Assembly: GCA_022564385.1 (NCBI GenBank)
Contig: JADFLN010000012.1
Span: forward strand, 1 to 24,752
Direction of reading: 5' to 3'
From: Nitrososphaerota archaeon
Lineage (GTDB): Archaea; Thermoproteota; Nitrososphaeria; Nitrososphaerales; Nitrosopumilaceae
Length of the DNA stretch: 24,752 nt
Position 1 is the stretch's first letter. Every line of letters starts with the position of its first letter. A model generated the notes under the pieces. The model did not search any database. It saw only the letters and a list, made by a program, of their open reading frames with translations, and was not told where the DNA came from. A program made the translations under genes and the position numbers. Positions 14,948 through 22,699 of the stretch are shown piece by piece.

Positions 14948-14961
14948 AGCTCTAAGGAGCT
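14948..14961. other. short hairpin AGCTC-TAAG-GAGCT
   Basis: A 5-bp GC-containing stem with a four-base loop in the 131-nt gap between the divergent genes at 14912 and 15044. It may be an operator half-site pair; it is too weak to claim as an RNA element. Confidence 0.25.
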
Positions 14962-15043
14962 TCAAGATTAGATCAAAACTTTTACACAATTTATTGGGAT
15001 TTTTTTCCTTTTGAGTTAAAATTCAATTTTGTAAGAATTAATC

Positions 15044-15496
15044 ATGAAATCATCCAAAAAATTGGGTCTAATTGTTCTTTTTGTACTAGGCATGAGTATT
15101 TTTGGATATTCACAGTATGCATCTGCATCACAAATAGTAGTAAGTATTTCTCAGAGCGAACTAGTAAATGAGAATGAAAAAGGTTCAGACTATAATATAG
15201 AATTACAATTTGAAAATCCTTCATTATTAATACTAACTGCAGGAGATACTGAATTTTTTATTATTGCTGATAATGAAATGGTGGGAAAAGGTCAGTTAGA
15301 ATCATTCACATTACAACCTCTAGGTAGTAGTTATGCTAAAGGTACTTTTCATACAAATTCAAATGTTGATGAGAAATCTCAACCTGTAAAAATTTCTGGA
15401 GTAATAAAATATGATGTGTTCTTTACATCTATTGATGTTCCGTTTGTTTATTATCCAACAGAAGAACAAGCAAGGAAATTTATACATCAAAATTAA
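15044..15496 (+). CDS. exported LEA14-like protein
   Basis: A 150-residue protein with a signal peptide (hydrophobic residues 8-22, probable cleavage after ASA near 29). The mature part repeats the pattern seen at 9003-9497: a strand with YNIELQFENPS, then EFFIIADNEMVGKGQLES and PLGSSYAKGTFH. This fits a LEA14/WHy-type beta sandwich. It probably works outside the cytoplasmic membrane; the molecular role is unknown. A TATA-like GTTAAAATT is centred 26 nt before ATG 15044. The pfkB-family gene starts 12 nt after its stop. Confidence 0.7.
   Translation: MKSSKKLGLIVLFVLGMSIFGYSQYASASQIVVSISQSELVNENEKGSDYNIELQFENPSLLILTAGDTEFFIIADNEMVGKGQLESFTLQPLGSSYAKGTFHTNSNVDEKSQPVKISGVIKYDVFFTSIDVPFVYYPTEEQARKFIHQN
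15477..15487 (+). promoter_or_regulatory. TATA-like box inside the preceding gene, for the PfkB-family kinase
   Basis: ATTTATACATC lies in the last codons of the LEA14-like gene (encoding KFIHQ) and is centred about 26 nt before the kinase ATG at 15508, the right distance for a leaderless transcript initiated inside the upstream gene. Confidence 0.4.
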
Positions 15497-15507
15497 TTTC
15501 TTTTTAT

Positions 15508-16401
15508 ATGCTTACAGTTTTTGGTTCTACTGCATTAGATACAATTAGAACTCCAAAAAAAACATTAAAGAATATTTTAGGAGGTGCAGCAACTTTTGCA
15601 GCAATTTCTGCAAGCAATTTTGTAAATACTGGATTAATTGCAGTAGTTGGAAAAGATTTTCCAAAACAGTATTATAATATTTTATCAAAACATCTTGATT
15701 TACAAGGACTGACTGTCAATGATGGTAAAACATTTCGTTACGATGGAAGTTATGATAATACACTAAGTATCAGATCTACTTTGAAAACTGAATTAAATGT
15801 ACTTGCTGATTTTAAACCAACTGTTCCTGAAGCTTACAGAAAATCGCAATTTGTGTATCTTGCAAACAATGATCCGGAACAGAATACTCTACTAATTAAA
15901 GAATTTGATAGAATAAAATTTTCCATGTGTGACACTATAGATTTTTGGATTTCAACAAAACGAGAAGCAGTGATCAAAATGATAAAATCTGTAGATGCAG
16001 TTGTAATAAATGATGAAGAAGCTAAACTCCTTACAAAAGAATTCAATTTAATAAAATGTGCAAAAAAAATGATGCAATGGGGAGCAAAATATGTAATTAT
16101 TAAGAAAGGTGAACACGGTTCCTTGATGTTTTATGATGATATAATTTTCCCAACAACAGGTTTTTCGTTAGAGAATGTTGTGGATCCTACAGGTGCAGGT
16201 GACTCTTTTGCAGGTGCTATGATAGGATATCTTGCAAGCAAAAAATCAACCAGTCTTTCTGAGATAAAAAAAGCAGTGGTTTATGGAAATGTCTTAGGTT
16301 CCTTTACAGTTGAGAGATATGGTTTGGATGGATTATTAAAGATAAAAAATGGAGATATTGAAAAACGGGTAAAGATATATGAAAAAATGATCCGATTCTA
16401 A
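15508..16401 (+). CDS. PfkB/ribokinase-family sugar or nucleoside kinase
   Basis: A 297-residue member of the ribokinase superfamily. The N-terminus has LGGAATFAAISASNF, the substrate-side glycine signature; NDEEAKLLT (168-176) fits the NxxE metal-binding motif; and DPTGAGDSFAGAMIG (226-240) is the second PfkB signature with catalytic Asp232 in GAGD. The enzyme phosphorylates a sugar, nucleoside or related alcohol with ATP in the cytoplasm, but the substrate cannot be assigned. The length is at the short end of the normal range. It follows the exported LEA14-like gene by 12 nt. Confidence 0.88.
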   Translation: MLTVFGSTALDTIRTPKKTLKNILGGAATFAAISASNFVNTGLIAVVGKDFPKQYYNILSKHLDLQGLTVNDGKTFRYDGSYDNTLSIRSTLKTELNVLADFKPTVPEAYRKSQFVYLANNDPEQNTLLIKEFDRIKFSMCDTIDFWISTKREAVIKMIKSVDAVVINDEEAKLLTKEFNLIKCAKKMMQWGAKYVIIKKGEHGSLMFYDDIIFPTTGFSLENVVDPTGAGDSFAGAMIGYLASKKSTSLSEIKKAVVYGNVLGSFTVERYGLDGLLKIKNGDIEKRVKIYEKMIRF

Positions 16402-16440
16402 AAAGACTTAAGTTAAATAATTTCTCAAATTTATTTATCA

Positions 16441-16791
16441 TTGTCACAAGAAATATCTGAAAAAGATCGACTGTTTACTATATTCAAACTTCAAAAAGGT
16501 ATATCAGAAATGATGAATCTAGAGAGATATCCAAAAGAAACTGAAGGAAGAGTTTCTGCTTTGTGTACTGCAATTATGCATGAAGCGGTAGAATTGCAAA
16601 GGACAACAAATTGGAAATGGTGGAAAACACCAACAGAATTTAATCAAGCTGAAGCAAGAGAAGAATTAATAGATATATGGCATTTTGTTGTTCAGGCATC
16701 ACTTGAACTAAATCTTACGCCAGATGATATTGTAAAAGAATACAAAAAGAAAAATGAAATTAATCGAAAAAGACAAAAAAGTGGATACTAG
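16441..16791 (+). CDS. dimeric (all-alpha) dUTPase / NTP pyrophosphatase-like protein
   Basis: A 116-residue all-helical protein of the dimeric dUTPase/MazG superfamily. The metal-binding motifs are HEAVELQR (Glu48, Glu51) and EELIDIWHF (Glu74/Glu75, Asp78); WKWWK in between and the C-terminal YKKKNEINRKRQKSGY match the dimeric dUTPase branch, where the last motif contacts nucleotide. It would hydrolyse dUTP to dUMP, limiting uracil in DNA and feeding dTMP synthesis; another (d)NTP as substrate is possible. The start is TTG 16441, about 24 nt after a TATA-like TTAAGTTAAATAA. Its stop TAG shares CTAG with the stop of the convergent gene. Confidence 0.82.
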   Translation: MSQEISEKDRLFTIFKLQKGISEMMNLERYPKETEGRVSALCTAIMHEAVELQRTTNWKWWKTPTEFNQAEAREELIDIWHFVVQASLELNLTPDDIVKEYKKKNEINRKRQKSGY

Positions 16792-17264
16792 AAAATTTGA
16801 ATTTTATCTGAAATTATTTCAAAATCAGTTTCGTTAATTAAATTTACAAGAGTTATGTTGTTTTGGAAATACTGTATCTGAGATTTAGAAACTCTAAGAA
16901 ATGGATCTGGACTAGTTGAATTAATTATTCTGTTGTTTTTATCAATTCCATTTTTATACAATTGAAATAATGAATGACCAGCTTTATGACCCAAAACTTC
17001 TTTTCCACAAACGATGATAGTGGTAATTTTTTGATTTTTATTTACATGGTCAATAATTGAATCAATTCCTTTATTTTCAGAAAGTAGTCTTCCTACAATT
17101 GATATCTGATTTAGAATTTTAGAATTTACAAATTTTTTAAGTAAATCTATGCTTGAAAGTGTACAAACTGCTATTGATGAATTGGGATTTCCAAGATAAG
17201 ACTTCTCAGAAATGGGTAAGATAATCTTACATAGTTCTCCAATTACCTCACTTAGAGTATTCAT
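16788..17264 (-). CDS. MtrA-like (DUF4346-type) putative corrinoid-binding protein
   Basis: A 158-residue soluble protein resembling the cytoplasmic domain of tetrahydromethanopterin S-methyltransferase subunit A. Matching segments in order: GNPNSSIAVCTLSS (25-38), ISIVGRLLSENKGID (54-68), TTIIVCGKEVLGHKAGHSL (81-99), YKNGIDKNNRII, and DPFL followed by a helix and an ITLVNLI strand. His93 in EVLGHKAG aligns with the histidine that ligates cobalt in methanogen MtrA (EVxGHxxG). The membrane helix that anchors methanogen MtrA is absent. The organism is not a methanogen and no other Mtr subunit is nearby. Its ATG overlaps the DegT stop (ATGA), so the two are translationally coupled. Confidence 0.75.
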   Translation of the reverse strand: MNTLSEVIGELCKIILPISEKSYLGNPNSSIAVCTLSSIDLLKKFVNSKILNQISIVGRLLSENKGIDSIIDHVNKNQKITTIIVCGKEVLGHKAGHSLFQLYKNGIDKNNRIINSTSPDPFLRVSKSQIQYFQNNITLVNLINETDFEIISDKIQIF

Positions 17265-18343
17265 AGTATATCACGTATAGTTTTGGCAATAAATTCAATA
17301 TTTTTTTCAGTAACTTTAGGATGAATTGGTAAAGAAATAACATGTGAAGCAGCCCAAACAGTAACAGGAAGTTTTATTTTTAATTTGTAAAATGGAGTTT
17401 TGTGAACTGGTACAGGATAATAAGATACAGCACCAATTCCTTTTTTATTTAGTTTTTTTAAAAGTTTATCACGATTTTTAGTTGCAATAGTATAAAGATA
17501 CCAATTAACATTTTCATTTTTTTGTTGATGAGGAAGTTTAATTTTAAGATCAGAAATTAATTTTGATAAAAGTTTTGCATTCTTTTTTCTAGACTTTAGA
17601 AAGTTTGGAAGTTTTTTAATTTGAATAGTTGCAATTGCGGCATTGATTTCCGGTAATCGCAAGTTTAGACCAAACCTCCTAGTATCATATCCATAAACCA
17701 TTCCATGATTTCTAATCATCAATAGTTTGTCTCTAAATTTTTTGTTATTAGTTACAACAAAGCCACCTTCTCCGGAAGTAATTACCTTTGCAGGATACAT
17801 ACTGTAACATCCCATTTCAAAGAAAGTGCCAGTATGTTTTCTTTTATAGGTAGAGCCTAATGACTGTGCAGAATCTTCAATGATAGGAAGATTATATTTT
17901 TTAGAAATTTCAGATAATCGTTCTACATTTGCGATATTTCCATAAAGATGAACAGGAATAATTGCACGAGTTTTTTTTGTTATCTTTTTTTGTAGATCAT
18001 CTGTATCTATGGTATAATTTTCTTTGAGAATATCAACAAAAATAGGTTTTGCCCCTGTTGAAACAATGGCATTTACTGTAGCAACAAAAGTGAATGACGG
18101 AACTAGAACTTCATCACCTTTTTGGATATCTAATGCATAAAGAGCAGCCTGTAAGGCAGCAGTACCAGAATTTACTGCAATAACATATTTTGATTTTACA
18201 AAAGAGGCTACAGATTTTTCAAAAGTTTGGACATGTTTACCACCTTGGTTAGCAGATGAAGTTAAGGCACCATCTCTAAGTATAGAAGTAACTATAGAAA
18301 TCTCTTCTTTGCCTATTATAGGAATGTTAATTGCAATTTTCAA
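17261..18343 (-). CDS. DegT/DnrJ/EryC1/StrS-family sugar aminotransferase
   Basis: A 360-residue PLP enzyme. Hallmarks: VNSGTAALQAALYAL (58-72), VLVPSFTFVATVNAI, Asp157 in IIEDSAQSLGS, the catalytic lysine Lys186 in SMYPAKVITSGEGG, and RNHGM. This family transaminates keto-sugar nucleotides for surface polysaccharide or protein glycosylation; the sugar is unknown and no nucleotidyl-sugar genes are adjacent. It is instead coupled (ATGA overlap) to an MtrA-like gene, which is not a usual partner. The start is TTG 18343, with a TATA-like TTAGTTATAAAC about 20 nt upstream, consistent with a leaderless message. Confidence 0.9.
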   Translation of the reverse strand: MKIAINIPIIGKEEISIVTSILRDGALTSSANQGGKHVQTFEKSVASFVKSKYVIAVNSGTAALQAALYALDIQKGDEVLVPSFTFVATVNAIVSTGAKPIFVDILKENYTIDTDDLQKKITKKTRAIIPVHLYGNIANVERLSEISKKYNLPIIEDSAQSLGSTYKRKHTGTFFEMGCYSMYPAKVITSGEGGFVVTNNKKFRDKLLMIRNHGMVYGYDTRRFGLNLRLPEINAAIATIQIKKLPNFLKSRKKNAKLLSKLISDLKIKLPHQQKNENVNWYLYTIATKNRDKLLKKLNKKGIGAVSYYPVPVHKTPFYKLKIKLPVTVWAASHVISLPIHPKVTEKNIEFIAKTIRDIL

Positions 18344-18423
18344 TAGTAATTCTGTTTATAACTAATCTATAAATCTCCTCGATATGCATGAATTTTTATA
18401 TTTCAAGATTAGGCAAACGCATT

Positions 18424-18996
18424 ATGAAATCACGCCATCTTGAAAAAACTGATGCTGGTTACAAAGTTTATCTTTACGTTTTCTATATTTGTGGATTCAT
18501 TATGGTCGCATCTTTAGTTTTTGGTGTATATGTTACAATGATAGAATGGATGGAAAATGGTACTTATGTAATGGGAGAAGCAATTCACAATACAACTATT
18601 CCTTTTGAAAATTTTGCAAGAGTAACAACCTGGATATTTTTTTCTACAATAATTGGATGGTATTGTGTTACTAGAATTGGTTGGAGAAGAACTGCTGGAA
18701 ATAAAATTGTTGGCACAAAGATGGCATTACTACAGTTAATGTTGTTAGGGTTTTCAATTATTGCACTCTATGAAGTATTATACAATTTTACAGTATTAAA
18801 TGCACAGATTACTGCAGGAATTATTGATGGACAAGTTCCAGATATTGATAGATTATCAATTTCTTATCCAGATCCAGATAGACCATGGAATTTAATTTTT
18901 GCAACTAAAATATTTCTTGCAGGTTTTATCATTAGCTCTCATGCATTTTATCTCAGCATAAAACCTAGAAAAAGCTTAGATGAGCCAGAACTATAG
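18424..18996 (+). CDS. four-helix integral membrane protein, unknown function
   Basis: A protein of 190 residues (from ATG 18424) with four hydrophobic helices: YKVYLYVFYICGFIMVASLV, TTWIFFSTIIGWYCVTRIGW, LQLMLLGFSIIALYEVLYNF and FATKIFLAGFIISSHAFYLSI. Between helices 1 and 2 is a conserved-looking loop GEAIHNTTIPFENFARV, and between 3 and 4 an acidic loop with YPDPDRPWN. I do not recognise the family. The frame extends to ATG 18388, 12 codons upstream. I prefer 18424 because a TATA-like TTTTATATT lies about 26 nt before it, whereas 18388 has its nearest TATA-like box only about 18 nt away. Confidence 0.7.
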   Translation: MKSRHLEKTDAGYKVYLYVFYICGFIMVASLVFGVYVTMIEWMENGTYVMGEAIHNTTIPFENFARVTTWIFFSTIIGWYCVTRIGWRRTAGNKIVGTKMALLQLMLLGFSIIALYEVLYNFTVLNAQITAGIIDGQVPDIDRLSISYPDPDRPWNLIFATKIFLAGFIISSHAFYLSIKPRKSLDEPEL

Positions 18997-19065
18997 AGCG
19001 ATCAAGTATTTTATATGAATATTACGTAAAAACTATTTTGTCTAGTATGTATAATTACTTTTGAT

Positions 19066-19254
19066 ATGGGATTATTTGGATCCAGCAAAAATGAATTAAA
19101 ATGTAAAAAATGCGGTACAGTTCTATCAGATTCTGAAAGATTTGATAGACATCAGGAAAAAGCACATGGTAAGAAAAAAGTGAAATGTCGAAATTGTGGG
19201 ACTGAATTTATGAGTGAAGATGATTTAAGAAAACATAAGAAAAAGTGTAAATAA
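19066..19254 (+). CDS. two-finger zinc protein (C2H2 plus C2HC)
   Basis: A 62-residue protein made almost entirely of two zinc fingers. Finger 1: Cys13, Cys16, His29, His34 in CKKCGTVLSDSERFDRHQEKAH-type spacing (here split at Arg28). Finger 2: Cys41, Cys44, His57 and Cys61, so the last ligand is Cys. The linker GKKKVK and the tail are basic, which favours nucleic-acid binding. The role is unknown. ATG 19066 is the first start in frame. It stands alone between a membrane-protein gene and tyrS; no clear TATA box was seen at the usual distance. Confidence 0.82.
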   Translation: MGLFGSSKNELKCKKCGTVLSDSERFDRHQEKAHGKKKVKCRNCGTEFMSEDDLRKHKKKCK

Positions 19255-19311
19255 ATATTTAGAATTGTTTAGAATAACTTTATACGTTTAGATCTCAAAA
19301 GTTGTTTTGAT

Positions 19312-20358
19312 TTGGACATTTTAGAAAAAGTAGGTTTAATTGAAAAACCACCAACTAAAGAAGTAGTAACACATGACGAGTTAATCGAATTATTCAAGAC
19401 AAATTCTTCACCAAAACATTACATTGGTTTAGAAATTTCTGGTTTCTTACATCTTGGTAGTTTAATTAGTACTGGTTTCAAAATTAATGATTTTATTAAA
19501 GCAGGTGTTAAATGTACAGTTTTTCTTGCAGATTGGCATACTCTGATTAATGACAAATTAGGAGGAGATTGGGATATTATTACAAAAGTTTCAAAATATT
19601 ATCAAAATGCTTTCAATCTAGTTTGTCCTAATGCAGAAATTGTCTTAGGTTCAAAATTGTACGAAGAAAAAACAGAATATTGGACTGATCTTATTAAATT
19701 TACAAAACACATGTCGCTTGCTAGAACAATGAGAACTCTAACAATAATGGGACGTTCTGAAAATGAAGAAAAAATTGAACTAGCAAAATTACTTTATCCC
19801 CCAATGCAAGCAGTTGATATTCATTATTTGGATGTAGATATCGCTCATGCAGGAATGGATCAGAGAAAGATCCACATGTTAGTAAGAGAGATTTTTCCTA
19901 AAATGAAATGGAAAGTTCCTGTGGCTGTTCACCACAAACTATTACCAGGGCTTTCAAAACCTGCAGATATCAATAATTCTCAGACATTAGAAAAGATGAG
20001 CAAGTCAGATCCAAATTCAGGTATTTTTGTTCATAATTCAGATGATGAAATAAAGAAAAAGATTAACAAAGCATGGTGTGAAGAAGCAAATACTCAAAAT
20101 AATCCATTATTAGAGATTGCAAGAACAATAATATTTCATGAATTTAATGAAATGAATGTTGAAAGGCCTGAAAAATTTGGTGGCAATATATCATATATAG
20201 ATTATAATCAATTGGAAACAGACTTTGCTGAAAAGAAGTTACATCCAGGAGATTTGAAACAGACTGTTGGAAGTTATTTAATAAAAATAATTTCCCCAAT
20301 TAGAGAAAAGCTAAATCTTAGTGAAGAACTACATGAGATAATACAGAAAAATAATTAG
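19312..20358 (+). CDS. tyrS: tyrosyl-tRNA synthetase (archaeal type)
   Basis: Charges tRNA-Tyr with tyrosine in the cytoplasm. The 348-residue protein has HLGS at 47-50 (class I HIGH motif) within YIGLEISGFLHLGS, the archaeal/eukaryotic TyrRS segment AHAGMDQRKIHML (178-190), and KMSKS at 228-232. The length and lack of an S4-type C-terminal domain fit archaeal TyrRS; TrpRS shares the fold but has different binding-pocket segments. The start is TTG 19312, 29 nt after a TATA-like CTTTATACG, again leaderless. The stop overlaps the stop of convergent cobJ by 4 nt (TTAG). Confidence 0.93.
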   Translation: MDILEKVGLIEKPPTKEVVTHDELIELFKTNSSPKHYIGLEISGFLHLGSLISTGFKINDFIKAGVKCTVFLADWHTLINDKLGGDWDIITKVSKYYQNAFNLVCPNAEIVLGSKLYEEKTEYWTDLIKFTKHMSLARTMRTLTIMGRSENEEKIELAKLLYPPMQAVDIHYLDVDIAHAGMDQRKIHMLVREIFPKMKWKVPVAVHHKLLPGLSKPADINNSQTLEKMSKSDPNSGIFVHNSDDEIKKKINKAWCEEANTQNNPLLEIARTIIFHEFNEMNVERPEKFGGNISYIDYNQLETDFAEKKLHPGDLKQTVGSYLIKIISPIREKLNLSEELHEIIQKNN

Positions 20359-21149
20359 ACTTTAAGATCTGGATTGGTTTGTTTTTCTAAATTGTATTTT
20401 GATTTGTATCCTCTTGGGTTTATCATTAAATCTTTGTAATTATATGTGGACGAATTTCCAATAATCACAGTAGTAATCATGCCTAATTTATCTGAATAAT
20501 TAGGTAGATTTTCTAAATCAGTCATAACAATTGTTTCAGATTCTCTAAATGCTCCTTTGATAATTGCTACAGGAGTTGTCGGCTTTCGATATTTTAGAAG
20601 AATTTTTCTAGTGTCTTGTAATTGATGAATTCTTTTCTTACTCGCAGGATTATAAATAACAATTACAAAATCACCTTGCGCTGCGGCCTCAACTCTTTTT
20701 TGAATAATTTCCCATGGGACTAACAAGTCACTCATACTAACAACAGCAAAATCTGTCATCAGTGGTGAACCAATTATTGATGCACAAGAATTTAATGCTG
20801 ATACACCTGGGATGATCTCAACTTGAAGGCCATCTTTAGGATTCCAACCAGTTTCAGCAAGTGTTTCATAAATTAATCCAGCCATTCCATAAATTCCAGG
20901 ATCTCCACTTGACACAAGTGAAACAATTTTTCCTGATTTTGCAAGATCTATGCATTGATGAGCTCTTTCAACTTCTTGTGTCATTGCATAACGGTAAACT
21001 GTTTTACCTTCAATTAGATCTTGAACTAAATTCACATAAGTTTCATATCCGACAATTGTATCACTTTCAACAATTACTTCTTTTGCTCGAAATGTCATGT
21101 GATCATGATTTCCAGGACCAACACCAACAATGTAGAGTTTTCCAGTCAA
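20355..21149 (-). CDS. cobJ: precorrin-3B / cobalt-factor III C17-methyltransferase
   Basis: A SAM-dependent ring-contraction methyltransferase of the corrin pathway (CobJ/CbiH). The 264-residue protein starts KLYIVGVGPGN (SAM-binding glycine loop), has VSSGDPGIYGMAGLIYE (the family's GDPxxY motif), IPGVSALNSCASIIGSPL and VIVIYNPASKKR, all in the expected order and spacing. In cobalamin synthesis it methylates C17 and drives contraction of the macrocycle. It supports B12 synthesis together with bluB. No other cob genes are adjacent, so the pathway is dispersed. The start is TTG 21149, with an AT-rich GATAAATTAC stretch about 27 nt upstream. Confidence 0.93.
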   Translation of the reverse strand: MTGKLYIVGVGPGNHDHMTFRAKEVIVESDTIVGYETYVNLVQDLIEGKTVYRYAMTQEVERAHQCIDLAKSGKIVSLVSSGDPGIYGMAGLIYETLAETGWNPKDGLQVEIIPGVSALNSCASIIGSPLMTDFAVVSMSDLLVPWEIIQKRVEAAAQGDFVIVIYNPASKKRIHQLQDTRKILLKYRKPTTPVAIIKGAFRESETIVMTDLENLPNYSDKLGMITTVIIGNSSTYNYKDLMINPRGYKSKYNLEKQTNPDLKV

Positions 21150-21197
21150 TTGTATAACAAATCTTTTGTCAAGTAATTTATCCGTTTAGTGAAATTT

Positions 21198-22661
21198 CTA
21201 TTGGAATGGATCTATGAATGGACAATTAACTATATGGTCACTGTTAGTTGGTCGTGCAATGCTTACAGATATCAGGTCATCTGCACGAAATGAGTCAATA
21301 TCAGATTTTGTCTCTAGTATTTTTGCTGATTCAGTATCATTCCATTTAACTAGATAAATTCGCCACATTGGACTGTAATTTGTATCACCAAGAGCTGCAC
21401 CAGCAATTCCAGGCTGAAATCCTAGTGGACCAGTGCCTTTTATTCCATTTTTAAATTGAAAAAGATCAACCGCGCCAGAATGAGCTATTAGATTTGCAGA
21501 AGTAGGAGATGAAACAACTCCCATTGTTTCTGCAGGTCCTGATGGGGTAGCATCAGTAACAATATAGTAAATGGTTTTTCCGTTAGGTCCCCAACCTCTA
21601 TGAGCTACAAAAGTTACAGTTAGTTCTTCCTCATTAATTTCAATTATTTGACCTCCACCATATGACATTTCATCTGTAATTTCTTTCTCAGAACGTACTG
21701 TCATCTGTCCATCAGGCCAGATAATTTGAGGAGTGTTAAGAACAATTTCTGTTTCGTTAAATTCAACTCGACCGCCTTCTTCAGCAGTAATTATATCAGC
21801 TACAGATTCAAATATCATTTCTTTTTGACCTATTTTCCATGTAACTTCAATTACAGAATTCAATGCACTGTATTGTGATTCTTGTAATGGAGTACTAGAA
21901 AATACTTCATCTTGAAATCCATAAATTCCGTCGCCTTTAATTCCATTTTTAAAAATAAATAACTTTTGAAGAGCATCTTCTGGTATGTCTGCAATTGCTA
22001 AAGCAAGTTCAACTTTCCATCCTTGTTTTTCTGAGAGAATTTTTGTGTAATTCTCATCACTACCGTCAGTTATTATGTAAAGAATTTGATTTCCTTCATA
22101 GATTCCTTTGTGCATTGGGATTGTAGCTGGAACATTTGTTCTTGAAAGTAGAAATAATGAATCCTCTTTTTCTAATTCAATTTTTTGCATTATTACTTCA
22201 GTTGGTTGTCCTCGAATCCAACCATCAATACTTACAGTTACAGTGAATTCTTTTGAATTAGATGAATGTAATGCAAGTGCAGCTCCTGTAAACTCAAAAG
22301 AACCAGATTTCTCTCCTAAATCAATTAGAGTTAAGCCATAAACAGTATTTCCATCAACTGTCCAGATAGGTTGTCCTTTTGCCTCTTGAGAGTTAATTTC
22401 GTGTAAAACAACTAGTTGAATAGGCTCACTTGAGGTAAATGTCATAGAACCATCATAAAGAGTTCCTTCGTTTGGTGACAGAATAAGTGCTAATTGATGA
22501 TTTTGATGTCCTTGTCCTGGATCTTGTGAAGATGTGATAGTTTGAGTAAAGTGAATTTTTTTTCTAGAACCTGCATCAACAAATTGATCAGATATTGAGG
22601 AAACAGAAATGAGGCTAACTACAAAAATTCCAATAATTAAAAGAATAATTAATTTGTTCAA
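21198..22661 (-). CDS. exported protein with internally duplicated FKNGIKG domain
   Basis: A 487-residue protein with an N-terminal signal peptide (hydrophobic residues 3-22) and no C-terminal anchor. The second half contains two copies of one domain. Unit 1 (about 192-317) runs ILYIITDG ... FIFKNGIKGDGIYGFQ ... PQIIWP; unit 2 (about 364-483) runs IYYIVTD ... FQFKNGIKGTGPLGFQPG ... NYSPMWRIYLVKW ... CPFIDPF. The FKNGIKG marks are 166 residues apart. The N-terminal third is a separate beta-rich region. Proteins with this domain are common among exported thaumarchaeal proteins, but I know no function; envelope or extracellular. The start is TTG 22661, 26 nt after a TATA-like CATTTAAGG. The aspartate kinase gene lies 38 nt upstream. 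Confidence 0.8.
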   Translation of the reverse strand: MNKLIILLIIGIFVVSLISVSSISDQFVDAGSRKKIHFTQTITSSQDPGQGHQNHQLALILSPNEGTLYDGSMTFTSSEPIQLVVLHEINSQEAKGQPIWTVDGNTVYGLTLIDLGEKSGSFEFTGAALALHSSNSKEFTVTVSIDGWIRGQPTEVIMQKIELEKEDSLFLLSRTNVPATIPMHKGIYEGNQILYIITDGSDENYTKILSEKQGWKVELALAIADIPEDALQKLFIFKNGIKGDGIYGFQDEVFSSTPLQESQYSALNSVIEVTWKIGQKEMIFESVADIITAEEGGRVEFNETEIVLNTPQIIWPDGQMTVRSEKEITDEMSYGGGQIIEINEEELTVTFVAHRGWGPNGKTIYYIVTDATPSGPAETMGVVSSPTSANLIAHSGAVDLFQFKNGIKGTGPLGFQPGIAGAALGDTNYSPMWRIYLVKWNDTESAKILETKSDIDSFRADDLISVSIARPTNSDHIVNCPFIDPFQ

Positions 22662-22699
22662 TGAAAATTATCTGGTTTGTTCCCTTAAATGATTTTGTC

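Noticed and set aside
20861..21157. 98-codon plus-strand frame antisense to cobJ
   Set aside because: It is Leu/His/Gln-rich shadow sequence; cobJ motifs are clear on the other strand.
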